A DNA stretch of 64,000 nt from Aegilops tauschii subsp. strangulata (lineage: Eukaryota; Streptophyta; Magnoliopsida; Poales; Poaceae), in the NCBI RefSeq assembly GCF_002575655.3, contig NC_053040.3, forward strand, positions 356,436,267-356,500,266, read 5' to 3'. This document shows positions 36,966 to 47,836 of the stretch, in pieces; position 1 is the first letter of the stretch, and each line of letters begins with the position of its first letter. The position numbers were made by a program, and so were the translations under genes. The notes under the pieces were generated by a model. That model saw only the letters and a program-made list of their open reading frames with translations, was not told the DNA's origin and searched no databases.

Positions 36966-38763
36966 ATGGAATTGAGGTTGCCTCATATGCTTCATCTTTT
37001 TAATGTCTTTCGTGAAAATGATAGAAAGGAAAATTGTGCTCAAGTGTTAGAAGAAGTCTATAAAATGTTTGGCACTAAATCTGTGAATGATGAGCATGAT
37101 TGCAATGTTGTTAGTATGAATTCTTTGAATATCCATGATGCTAATGATATGCAAAGACACAAGCTCGGGGATGCTATGTTTGATGAAGATGATATTTTTT
37201 TGCCCCCCAAGTTTTGATCAGCAAATTTATTATGATGATAGCATGCCTCCTATTTATGATGATTATATTGATGAAAGTGGATTTGGAGAGGTCATGACTT
37301 TATTTAGTGATGAATCCACTATTTCGGAAGAGGTTCCAATTGATTATGAGAACAAAGTTGCTATCTATGATGATTATTGTGATGACATGTATGCTATAAA
37401 GAATAATGATAACCATGAAACTTGTCATCATGATTTTAATTTTCAATTGGATTATGCGTCACATGATAGTTATTTTATTGATTTTGCTCCCACTACTATT
37501 AATGAGAAGAATTTTGCTTATGTGGAGAGTAGTAAAATTTCTATGCTTTTGGATCATGAAACTAATGTTTTATGTGATGGTTATATTGTTGAATTTATTC
37601 ATGATGCCACTGAAAATTATTATGATAGAGGAACATATTCTTTTACATATCTCAATAATACCAAGTTTCCTCTCTATGTTGTTTTGAAGTCATGCTTGTT
37701 TTTGTCGGATCTCGGGTTCTGGCAAAACCCTTAAGGTTCGAACTCTGGGGTGCGCGCGAAGTTCTTTCCCTCCTACCGATCTACGCCCTAGGTCGCTAAG
37801 ATCTCGCGGACGAACTCGACGAACTCGCAGCACGGAAAGACACGAGATTTATACTGGTTCGGGCCATCGTTGTGGTGTAATACCCTACTCCAGTGTGGTG
37901 GTGGTGGATTGCCTCTTAGGCTGATGATGAACAGTACAAGGGGAAGAACAGCCTCCTGAGGTTGAGGTGTTCTTGTGCTTGTCAAACTTGTGTGGGTGTG
38001 GACTCGATGCCCCTCTACTGTGGTGGCTAGCTCTACTTATATAGGCCCTGGTCCTCTCCCCAAATATTGAGCGGGAATGGAGCCAACAACGGCGGGCAAT
38101 TTTGAAAGGGGACAGCTAGTACAAGCTATCCCGACAAAAGTGGTCTTCGCCTGCAAAAGGCTCTGGTGGTGACGCCGTCTTGGGCTCCATGGTGACCTCC
38201 GTCTTGCCGTCCTGCTGGTCTTCGGTCTTGTTGCACCGATATGGAAACCTTTGCTTGATGCCTCGGTACTCCGCGCCTGCGCCTGCCTCCTTAGCACCAA
38301 AGAGGAAACAAGGACGCTGCGCGCGCTTGGGCCCGCCTGGCGCCCGCCTGGTGTCGATCATCATGGCTCACGTCACGCGAGCCTCGCGAGGTTTGCCCCG
38401 CCTTGATATCTCCGCTCCTCGTGAGCCTGCCTGGAGAGGCCGCTCCGGAGGAGGTCTTGCGTCGTCCGCCCCGCGAGGCTTGGCCCCTCGCGAGGGTCTT
38501 GAATGCCTTGTCGATGAAGATGGGCCGTACGGCCTGCTGGCATAGCCTCGCCGTGGGCCGCAGGCAGGCAAGTCTGGGGACCCCCGTTCCCAGAACGCCG
38601 ACAGTTTTGCCTTCCTATGCTAGTTGATTCTTGTTCTCATAAGTTGTTTGCTCACAAAATCCCTATGCATAGGAAGTGGGTTCGACTTAAATGTGCTTGC
38701 CACATATGTTTCATGATGCTCTCTTTGTGTTCCAATTATTTACTTTTATGCGAGCATCATTGA
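36966..38763 (+). pseudogene. Acidic D/Y-rich ORF of unknown function, interrupted by a solo LTR
   Basis: The frame starts at ATG 36966 (MELRLPHMLHLFN). It shifts by one frame in a C-run near 37205, so the first reading stops at 37217 and the rest continues in the frame of 37135. It is then cut at 37702 by the solo LTR. Removing the LTR plus one TSD copy (906 bases, a multiple of three) lets the frame continue to TGA at 38761-38763. The product would be close to 300 residues, rich in Asp and Tyr with DDY and YDD repeats, and with a Cys-rich end. I know no function; it lacks Gag zinc-knuckle, protease and RT motifs. Confidence 0.7.
37703..38603 (-). mobile_element. Solo LTR, 901 bases
   Basis: It starts TGTCGG and ends GCCGACA, with a perfect TSD GTTTT at 37698-37702 and 38604-38608. 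TATATAAG on the minus strand (38036-38043) sets the likely orientation. There is no internal region, so it arose by recombination between the LTRs of a full element. The Pro/Ala-rich frames inside are not genes. Confidence 0.92.
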
Positions 38764-39202
38764 AATCATCATGGCTAGCTAGAAAGGCATTAAAGAAAAG
38801 CGCTTGTTGGGAGACAACCCAATATTAACCCTTACTGTTTTTGCATGTTCACATGATTAAGCTACTATAGTAATCATGTTTTATAGCTTTTGTTTCGATG
38901 AAGTGCGAAGTAAAGCCTTTGGGATAGTGTGGATGATAGTTGATTCAATTCTGTCCAAAAATAGAAACTTTTGCGCCTAGTCACGGAATTGTTAAATATA
39001 ACTGGAGTTTCAAAAAATTCTGAATTTTTTTAGTATGTTGATACAAAAATTTCCTATGTTGTCCTAATTTTACAGAATTTTTGGAGTTACAGAAGTATGG
39101 ATAGTTTCCAGATTACTACAGACTGTTCTGTTTTTGACAGATTCTGTTTTCATTGTGTTGTTTGCTTATTTTGACGAATCTATGAGTAGTATCGGAGGGT
39201 AT
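38764..39202 (+). other. Untranslated internal part of the Sabrina/WHAM-like element
   Basis: No protein. It contains GCTTGTTGGGAGACAACCCA near 38800, a phrase I recall downstream of the ORF in this family. It ends at the TSD of the next solo LTR. Confidence 0.6.
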
Positions 39203-39838
39203 TGTAACATCCCAATTTTCAATTTGGATGTTAATCCTTAGGTCATCATATGTATCCATGTTTGTGCATTTTGAATTTGGTTTTATTTGGACATTTTGAT
39301 CCCAAAGACCTTAAGCAACTCGAGGACAAATAGAGAGATTTGGAGGTTTTCATAAAAAAATACATTTTTGAATTTTTCAAATTTGGTAAATTGGATCAAA
39401 GTGATTTTTATTTGAAATTATTTTCCAATTATTTCAAAATAGATAAAATAATGAGAGAAGATAATAAGGCTTCTTCAAAACAGCTAAGAAATAATAGAAA
39501 TTTAATTTTGAATAAAAATATATTTTATTTGATTTTTATTTGAGATTTTATTCGGTTAAATTAGGAAAAAAAATATGCATTTTTAAGAAATTGCATTTAG
39601 TCTAGAAAATTGTTCACTTTGTCCTAAATATTAGGAGAGGACGGCGACAATTATTTCTGGAATTTTAGGATTTTTATTTTATTTTATTTAGAATTTTTCT
39701 TCGCGGTGAAATTTATAAAAAAAAAAGATCCGGACCGAACTGGGCCGAAGGCCCAGCCGGCCCGTCAGCGCCACCGCCTCCCAGCGCGTGGCCGAGCCGG
39801 ACTCCGCCGGAGTCTGTGCCGCCGCCGCCTCACCGCCC

Positions 39839-40200
39839 GACCCCTCCTCCAAGTCGCACCGCCTGCCCCCCTTTATAAGCCGCCGCCCCCGGCCTCTCCA
39901 CCCAGCCCCGCCGCAGTCGCTGCCGCAAGCCGAGCTCCGCCGTCGCCGCTTGCTGCCGTGCCGCGCCGCTCGCCGCTGCCGCTGCTGCCTCGCCGAGCTC
40001 CACCGCTCGCGCCGCGCAAATCCGCCGCTCGACCCCTCTTCCAAGTCGGACCGCCCCGCCCCCCCTTTATAAGCCGCCCCAGCCTCTCCACCCAGCAACG
40101 CCGCCGCCGCCGCCGCAAGCCGAGCCCCACCGCTGCCGCTCGCTGCCGCCGCCGCCTCGCCGCCGCCTGTGCCGTGCCACTCCGCCGCCCGAGCCGGAGT
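39839..40200 (+). repeat. Direct duplication of promoter and leader within the solo LTR
   Basis: Two copies about 192 bases apart start GACCCCTC(C/T)TCCAAGTCG at 39839 and 40031. Each contains CTTTATAAGCCGCC (TATA at 39872 and 40066) and continues through GCCTCTCCACCCAGC to CCGCAAGCCGAG. The solo LTR thus carries two core promoters in tandem. Confidence 0.8.
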
Positions 40201-40762
40201 TCGTCGCTGCCGCCGGTTTATTTCGCGAACCGGTAAACCGCCCCGGTTTTTTTAGTTTCGGTTTCTCATTTTAGATCAGTTTATTTATCAGGTTAAGTTA
40301 ATTAGTGAACGTTCACCCGATTGGTTCTGTTAATTAACGAATTCGTTCGTTAGTTTCTGTTAGCGAACGTTCGTACGTTAGAATTTTCTTTTTCAGTTTA
40401 TTTTCTGCCAGGGACCTATCCGCGATTAGTTTTCTTACAGATTAGTCCCCGATCTTTAAACCCTCAGTACTTTTTGCTCGTTTATCCAAATCCAATGAAA
40501 CCAACGCCAAATTCTTTGTCTTGTTCCCCTCTATTCAGATAAAAAACTTGAAAATGATTTTGAAAATTTAAAATTTGGTTTCAAGCAGATTTGTTTTCGA
40601 ACTTCTTTTGACCGTAGTTTGAGTTTCGTAATTCCGATTTGATCGATTCTTTTTGCAAATCAAAGCTCTTCACTTGAAATTTCTGTTTAGATCTTTTCTT
40701 TTGGTTTTACCTGTGCACCTTATGCTTGAGTGCTTATGTATGCTATTGTTTGTTCACGATAG

Positions 40763-40822
40763 AGTTTCCGGAGTGCGAGGCTTGCTACTACGAATCTCTA
40801 GGGTTTTCCGATCGTCAGCAAG
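40763..40822 (+). CDS. Exon-like acidic frame in the 2.9-kb solo LTR
   Basis: A 60-base block between an ACGATAG acceptor and CAGCAAG before GCAAGT, the consensus of GC-AG donors. Phase is two leading bases and one trailing base, as in the other two families. The peptide includes FPECEACYY. I find no second exon-like block in the right phase that stays open: a TTGCAG acceptor at 41110 opens only a short frame, and that at 41660 meets a stop after three codons. It may be decayed. Confidence 0.3.
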
Positions 40823-42100
40823 GCAAGTAACACTTTGATCATATCCCTTTATTACCCAGTTTTTATGCATTAGTTTCAACCCTCAAACATTGCATGAGTA
40901 GGATTTGATAACATGTGGGTGTGGGAAGTAGTTGAAGAGGTAGGAATCTATTGTCTTATATCAAACCCCGGGTATTATACGCTATGCTTATACTACTTTC
41001 CTATGCTCGTGGATTGGTATGAGAGATTCATGAAAGATGTGAGAGTTATATATAACTAAGGGAAACTTAAGGTGGCTACTTTAATACACATCTGGGTGGA
41101 TTGGTTGCAGGCACCTGGGGAATCCAGTGTTGTCCTAGGAGATCCCGGGGTACCCCGTGTGATCATCCTACGGAATGCCACCCAGACTCAAAGGGATCAT
41201 AGGATTATTCATGGTAGAAACTTCGGTGTTCAGCCACAAGCCATTATGGGCTCTGGCATAGTTGAGTAAGTTGTGGGAATCCTTTCCATGATGGGCTAGC
41301 AAATGTAGGGGATTGTAGGTGTATCGCCTATCTATCGGTTAAGGGGACCTCTTCGGAAAGACTGTGTCTCGATCATCCGTTTCTCAAACATCAGGCAGTG
41401 CGAGAAATCAACGGAGGAGATCGAGTCTTGTGGGGAAAAGTGCGCAAACCTCTGCAGAGTGTATAAACTAATCATGGTTAGCCGTGTCCCCGGTTATGGA
41501 CATCTTGAGTATCTAGTACTTGAATTATTGATTTGATCTCATCACTTTACTTAATGAAATTGTTGGGTTATAAATATTTTATTGGGATTGAGTTGGGGGT
41601 ACCTTCTCAATAATTGACATAAACTTTGTAGTTAAATAAAATCTATTCCTTTGTTGTAGGGAAAAATTAGCTTTATGCAAATGATAACCATAGAGCCTCC
41701 ACCAGCCATATATGCATGTAGTGATTATCTGTTATTTGTTCATTGCTCTATAGTGTTATCTTGCCAGCATATTCCATGTGCTGACCTGCACGGCTACAAC
41801 ATATCATGTTGCAGAATTTTTAGACGAAGAGTAAGGTGTGCTAGGCCATTGTCATGCACTCAGTTTTGCCGTGGAGTTGGATGGACTCATTTATCTAAGA
41901 TGCTTCCGCAGTTATCTATTTTAGATGGCCTTCAGCCATATTATTGTAATAAGTACTCTTTTTGAGACACTCGATGTAATAAGTGTGTGATTGAACTCTG
42001 TTATAAATCCTCGAGTATTGTGTGTGTCAGCAATACCGATCCAGGGATGACACTTAAGTACAGAGATTATGGTCCATTGGGATCGGGTCGCTACAGGTAT

Positions 42101-42744
42101 GGACCATGGAGAAGTTGGAGTACAGTAGATATAACAACAATATAAATTTAGAATGAGTTCACAATAGTACCTAAGTGGTGATTTGCTTTACTATACTAAC
42201 TGAGCTTACGAGTTTTCTGTTGAGTTTTGTGTTGTGAATTTTCATGTTCCGGGAGAAGTTTCGATGGACTATGGAATAAGGAGTGGAAGAGCCTAAGCAT
42301 GGGGATGCCCAAGGCACCCCAAGGTAATATTAAAGGACAACCAAGCATCTAAGCTTGGGGGTGCCCCGGATGGCATCCCCTCTTTCGTCTTCGTTCATCG
42401 GTAACCTTACTTGGAGCTATGTTTTTATTCACCACATGATATGTGTTTTTCTTGGAGGGTCATTTTATTTTATTAGGATTTGCTTGTTGTTTGAATAATA
42501 TCCCAAGATCTGAAATTTTTAAGTGTTAGAGAGTCTGCACATAGTTACATAATTATTCGACTACTCATTCATCTTCACTTATATCTTTTGGAGTAGTTTA
42601 TCGTTTGCTCTAGTGCTTCACTTATATCTTTTTAGAGCACGGCGGCAGTTTTATTTTGAAGAAATTGTTGAACTCTCATGCTTCACTTATATCATTTTGA
42701 GAGTCTCTAAACAGCATGGTAACTTGCTTAGGTTATGAACTAGC
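42101..42744 (+). other. Internal untranslated part of the Sabrina/WHAM-like element
   Basis: It continues the host interrupted at 39202. It contains AAGCTTGGGGGTGCCCCGGA and several TTCACTTATAT phrases that I recall from this family. No protein is present. The similarity ends near 42744. Confidence 0.6.
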
Positions 42745-44929
42745 AAAAATGCTCGTGCGTTGCAACGGGGGTAAAGAAATACTTTATAGCTAATTATGCA
42801 TGGCCTAAACCACCTGGACGGCGTCGAGGAAGTCCAGCCGGGGAAGGCATGCCGACATCCAAAGAGACAATGCGCTAGAAACCCGAGTGGATAAAGTTAG
42901 CCTCAAGGCCGCGTATAGGGATGGTATAGGGATTCACCCTAGGAGAAAATGACATATTTACACTTATGGAGACAACACGGTAGAAATCCTAGTGGATAAG
43001 GTTAGCCTCAAGCTAGGCGGGGTCCAGAGAATGTGTGGGGATTCACGAGAAGAGAAAATGACCGATTTACGTTGCTGGAGAGTGGCGTGGCGGACGGGCG
43101 AAGTCAGTCGAGAATGGCGGCCGACGATGGCATTTAATAATGTGGGAGATGCATTTGAAAGAAGGTACTTTTTAGAGTAGTGAACGGGAAGAGACGTGTG
43201 GGTCGACTCTCGCCAAAGAGTGTGTGTTATTTTTTGTGAGAGAAAAATGCATGCATGTTGTCTAAGGGAAGTGCTTGTGTTTAGGACATGCCCAAATAAT
43301 ACAACAGAACCGTTATCAGAAGAATTCATTTGTTGCAATGAATAAGAAAAAAGAACGACATGACGATTACTCATCTAGTTATTGCTCACCATGCTTTCTG
43401 GGGCCTCTCTTGGTCGACAACGTGGTGCAACTGAACATGGGATGGTCAGTAATGTGCACCAAGATAGCCGTCCTCGGCATCATCATTCTTCGATGTCTCG
43501 ATAGCTGGGCTCCTTGGCGCCTCCATATATGAACCCACGTCTAGGTCTCGCTTCGAGCCGACGCTTGAATGTCATTGGAACGCCTCCGAATTCTTGGACC
43601 ACGTCGTCTCCTTATGTTTCGTGTGCACCACTTGCCAGCCACGTGGCATGCATTACACGACAATATCATACTCATCCTACTTGATGTTAGAATGTACAAT
43701 TTAGGCCTCTCGTCTATATAGCAAAAAGAATACTGGAATTCCTTTGATCCACATCTTCATGTTCATCATCTTGTGCACACAATTAAAGATGTGACAAACT
43801 CTTTATCACATAGAAAACAAATGCAATATTCAACAATTTTGACCACATAGTAACCATGACATGCCATGTTCATCTCTTGGTGCTAAAGGACAACAACGTT
43901 TGTGCACAACATGGATTTTATTTGAAATATTCCACCTACAGGCATCTCGTGACCACGTCGCCGTCCTCTTAATTCCACTAATTCATCCGTAATTGTGTCG
44001 TGCATGAGAGCCTCCATCAACCCCATTTCTTTGGCAAGCGTGGCTGTGGCATGAGCGCCCGATTCATCTCCCTCGATTTAAGTTTACCATTATAGAAAAA
44101 TGACCCGTGCGTTGCAACAGGATAAAAGTTCATCTCACTCCATTGGCACTCCTAATCCAATCAGGCAATCACTATGGTTTGAAAAAACACAATAAATATG
44201 GTCAAATATGTCTAACTTGAAGAAGAGGGATTCTTTCAAGCCAATCATCTTTGCACAAGGTCTAATAACTGTATGCATTGTAAAAAAAAATTGCGGGGAA
44301 TTGCATGCATTGTTCGACTTGCCGGTCGTGCTTCATTAATGGGTAGACAATTTTTTTCTCTTTGTTTTTACGCGTGAACAATTTTTTTTATCTCAATTGG
44401 CTAAAGCAACCTTTAATCCTCCCTGATGTAAAAAGAAAACCACCATTGTGCAATGTCTTCCATATAATGCGTTCATAGTGCGTGGATATAATGCGTGGAT
44501 TGCGCCTTCATTATTTTCTTCCTTCCGTATATGTTCCTTTCCTTCCTTATGTTTTGGCACGTCAGCTGAAATCCTCAATTCCCTTCCTTACTTTCTATGC
44601 CAGAACCACGTTGAATACTATTACTCCTTCCTTATTTTCTTCCTTCCTTACATATTCCTTTCCTTCCTTATTTCTTTGAACATTAGCTGAAATCTTTTTA
44701 GTCCATTCCTTACTTTCTCCGCCACAAAGAATTCCTTTTTCTTTCCTTATTTTCTTGCCACAAGGAAGTCAATTCTGTTCCTTCCTTATTTATTTGCACC
44801 TTGGATGAAATCCTCTTATTTCCCTGATAACAAGGAAACTCGAAGGCGTATATAAACTGATTTATGCTGATTGGAAAAGGAGAGACAATTTTATTTGCGC
44901 AACAAACCCATTATTTTGCACGGGAATAA
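42745..44929. other. Unclassified repeats with a CGTTGCAACG palindrome, no gene
   Basis: A sequence with GTGCGTTGCAACGG starts near 42757, and a second related start lies near 44107 (CCCGTGCGTTGCAACAGG). The 10-base core CGTTGCAACG is its own reverse complement. I recall similar starts from short grass transposons but cannot name the class. The rest, including the frames at 42964-43374 and 44448-44690, looks non-coding. TCCTTCCTTA-type repeats lie at 44510-44800. Confidence 0.4.
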
Positions 44930-44931
44930 GT

Positions 44932-45050
44932 GTGGTTAGGTGGATGCATCACTGGCGGCTGGAGTTGAGGTCGGGAGTTCGATCCCTGGCTCCCTGCACG
45001 AGTCAAATATTTTTCGCTGCTCATAAAAATAAACGTGAAGTTCCGGAGCC
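44932..45050 (+). mobile_element. Possible tRNA-derived SINE fragment
   Basis: GTGGTTAGGTGGA (box A-like) and GAGTTCGATCCCTGG (box B-like) lie about 40 bases apart, the spacing of an internal RNA polymerase III promoter. No clear A-tail or TSD is seen, so the call is tentative. Confidence 0.35.
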
Positions 45051-45890
45051 AGCCCAACTCAAGTCTTTCAGTTTTTTTGGCCATTTTCTCCGTCGTTGCC
45101 GATGCGGGAGGCCCATGAAGCATAGCAAACATCTTTACGTAATTAATACCACCTCAAATTTTACTAAAAAAATCCACCTCATATAGTGAAAAAACAACAA
45201 TAATAATAATATGGGTGAACGGATGAAAAAATTGGAGAAACGCACCTTGCTTTATTAGTAGGTATATATATAGATATAAATCTGGCAGTTCTTTCCATCT
45301 TTTTTTTTGATAATTCGGCAGTTCTTTCCATCTAGTTTTCTAGAAAGCTACAAAAGGCCTCACTCCTATTTGGTGCTTATGGCTTATGCATACACGGTGC
45401 ACACCCCCCACAAAGTAACGGGCCGGCCCATGTAAACTGCATAACATCTGGGAGTAGTTCACCTCCCTGCACGAGTCAGCCCAACTCAAGTCTTTCAGTT
45501 TTTTTGGCCATTTTCTCCGTCGTTGCCGACGCGGGAGGCCCATGAAGCATAGCAAACATCTTTACGTAATTAATACCACCTCAAATTTTACTAAAAAAAT
45601 CCAACTCATATAGTGAAAAAACAATAATAATAATAATATGGGTGAACGGATGAAAAAATTGGAAAAATGCACCTTACTTTATTAGTAGGTATAGATATAG
45701 ATATAAACCTGGCAGTTCTTTCCATCTTTTTTTTTTGATAATTCGGCAGTTCTTTCCATCTAGTTTTCTAGAAAGCTACAAAAGGCCTCACTCCTATTTG
45801 GTGCTTATGGCTTATGCGTACACGGTGCACACCCCCCACAAAGTAACGGGCCGGCCCATGTAAACTGCATAACATCTGGGAGTAGTTCAC
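44990..45890 (+). repeat. Head-to-tail tandem duplication, copies of 473 and 428 bases
   Basis: Copy one is 44990-45462 and copy two 45463-45890. Both start CTCCCTGCACGAGTC and end GGAGTAGTTCAC, meeting with no spacer. Copy two lacks about 46 bases present at 45005-45050. Otherwise the copies differ at few positions. Each contains GGCAGTTCTTTCCATCT twice around a T-run, and a TTATTAGTAGGTATA tail. Confidence 0.85.
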
Positions 45891-46728
45891 CCTCAGGGCT
45901 GAGGGTATGTACGAGTAGCTACGTGTTCGATCTCTCTCTCTCTCTCGTGTTCTTGATATGGCACGATCTTGATGTACCGCGAGCTTTGCTACTATAGTTG
46001 AATCATATGGTGTTTTCTCCCCCTCTACCTTCTTGTGATGAATTGAGTCTTGCTGTTTGAGGTTTCGTTATGTTGGATTGAGTACTGGATTTGAGAACAC
46101 TTAATGTATGTCTTGCGATGGAATATTTGTGGTGACAATGAGATGTTCTATTGATTCACTTGATGTATGTTTTGGCACTCAACTTGCGGATTCCCGAGGT
46201 GAAATTAGGGTAATCTATGCATATGGGTTGATGCACGTTTCCGTCCTACGTTCTCTGATAGAAACTTTGGAATGATTCTTTGTTGCACGTTGAGGGATTG
46301 CCATATGATTTAATTATGTTATCATTGTTGAGAGAACTTGCACTAGTGAAAGTATGAACCCTAGGCCTTGTTTCTAAGCATTGCAATACCATTTTTGCTC
46401 ACTTTTGTCATTTGCTACCTTGCTGTTTTTATATTTCCAGATTACAAAAACCTATATCTACCATCCATATTACACTTGTATCACCATCTTTTCGCCGAAC
46501 TAGTGCACCTATACAATATACCATTGTATTGGGTGTGTTGGGGACACAAGAGACTTTTTGTTATTTGGTTGCATGGTTGTTTGAGAGAGACCATCTTCAT
46601 CCTACGCCTCCCACGGATTGATAAGCCTTAGGTCATCCACTTGAAGGAAATTTGCTACTGTCCTACAAAACTTTGCGCTTGGAGGCCCAACACGAGTCTA
46701 CAAGAAGAAGGTTGCGTAGTAGACATCA
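45891..46728 (+). repeat. 3' LTR of the Sabrina/WHAM-like element
   Basis: It begins close to CAGGGCTGAGGG, so the first few bases of the terminus are lost or changed. A (TC)n run lies near 45931. It ends AGACATCA at 46728, matching the 5' remnant end at 36841. The right boundary is clear; no TSD is found. Confidence 0.7.
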
Positions 46729-46865
46729 GCGAGCATCTCGTCGACTTCCGCGGCGTGCTTCACCTACACCTCCTGCCGATCATGGCGTCTGGCCTCCGCC
46801 TCCAATTTTGACCGAAGGGAATCGAGGATCGCCTGCTACTCCGCCTGCAGATCTGTGTCCCCGGC
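46729..46865. other. Short unassigned sequence between two elements
   Basis: 137 bases of GC-rich sequence, possibly a coding scrap of an older element. I cannot assign it. Confidence 0.4.
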
Positions 46866-46976
46866 TGTAAGTGCATCTAGTGCCACCCCTAGTTGGTTTT
46901 GGAGTATTGACGACAAATATGGTTGAGGGACTGATGTGTTTCTGAGAATTGCAGGATAACACAGGTAGTAGTCCCT

Positions 46977-47836
46977 TTGCTCCTGTGGCTAGGATTGAAG
47001 CAATTCGTATACTGCTAGCCCATGCTAACCACAACAACATTCTTCTGTACAAATTGATGTGAAGAGTGCCTTCCTCAATGGCAAAATTGAAGAAGAAGTA
47101 TATGTTGACCAGCCTCCTAGTTTTGAAGATCCAAAGCATCCCGATATGGTCTACAAACTCAACAAGGCACTATATGGCCTCAAACAAGCACCTCGCACAT
47201 GGTATGACACGCTTAAAGACTTCCTGATGAGAAAAGGCTTCAAATCTGGTTCGCTAGATCCCACTCACTTCACGAAGACATATGATGGAGAACTGTTTGT
47301 ATGCCAAATATACGTGGATGACATTATCTTCGTCTGCACAAATAAGAGATACAGTGATGAGTTTGGGCACATGATGCAAGAGCAATATCAGATGTCCAAG
47401 ATGGGAGAGCTGAAATTCCTTCTTGGTCTTCAAAGCCGTCAACAGAGAAATGGCATCTTCATATCACAAGAAAAATACCTCAAAGATTGCCTAAAGAAGT
47501 TTGGAATGCAAGACTGCAAAGGGTACACGACGCCAATGCCAACCAAAGGCCAATTGGGCCCTGACGATAGTGGTAAAGAGTTCGATCAAAAGGTATAGCG
47601 CTCGATGATTGGTTCTTTATTGTACTTATGTGCATCTAGGCCAGATATAATGCTTAGTGTTTGCATGTGTTCCCGATTCCAAGCGGCACCAATGGAATCA
47701 CATCACCTCGCGGTGAAGCGAATACACCGATATTTGGCACACACACCCCAACACTAGGATTGTGGTATCCAAAGGGCTCACCGTTTGATCTAGTTGGATT
47801 CTCAGATGTTGATTATGCTGGTGACAAGGTTGATCG
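46977..47836 (+). pseudogene. pol: Copia reverse transcriptase and start of RNase H, remnant
   Basis: The frame at 47059-47598 reads DVKSAFLNG near its start, ALYGLKQAP and YVDDIIF, all hallmarks of Copia RT. It stops at TAG 47596. Similarity goes on through SMIGSLLYLCASRPDI and later, after frame changes, SDVDYAGDKVDR at the beginning of RNase H. There it is cut by the nested LTR at 47837. Upstream similarity reaches only to about 46977. It cannot make an active enzyme. Confidence 0.85.

Larger units (their letters stand above)
39203..42095 (+). mobile_element. Solo LTR, 2,893 bases, chromovirus-like architecture
   Basis: It starts TGTAACATCCC and ends GCTACA, with a perfect TSD GGTAT at 39198-39202 and 42096-42100. 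Layout matches the long LTRs elsewhere in the window: an AT-rich start, a TTTATAAG box, a GC-rich leader (39740-40200), an exon-like AG...AG|GCAAGT block at 40763-40822 and a TTGCAG acceptor at 41110. No primer site, Gag or Pol follows, so it is a solo LTR rather than a small element. The family is not assigned. Confidence 0.88.
36653..46728 (+). mobile_element. Sabrina/WHAM-like Gypsy element without pol, with nested insertions
   Basis: A 5' LTR remnant (36653-36841) matches the end of the LTR at 45891-46728. A tRNA-Asp-like primer site and a D/Y-rich ORF follow, then long untranslated sequence to about 42744. Two solo LTRs are nested inside it. The 3' internal end is replaced by unrelated repeats at 42745-45890. 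I know this arrangement from memory as a very common Triticeae Gypsy family of the Athila/Tat side; the exact family name is uncertain. Confidence 0.75.

Noticed and set aside
44932..45000. A functional tRNA gene
   Set aside because: Box A/B-like motifs are present, but no cloverleaf stems or acceptor end can be formed; a SINE remnant fits better.
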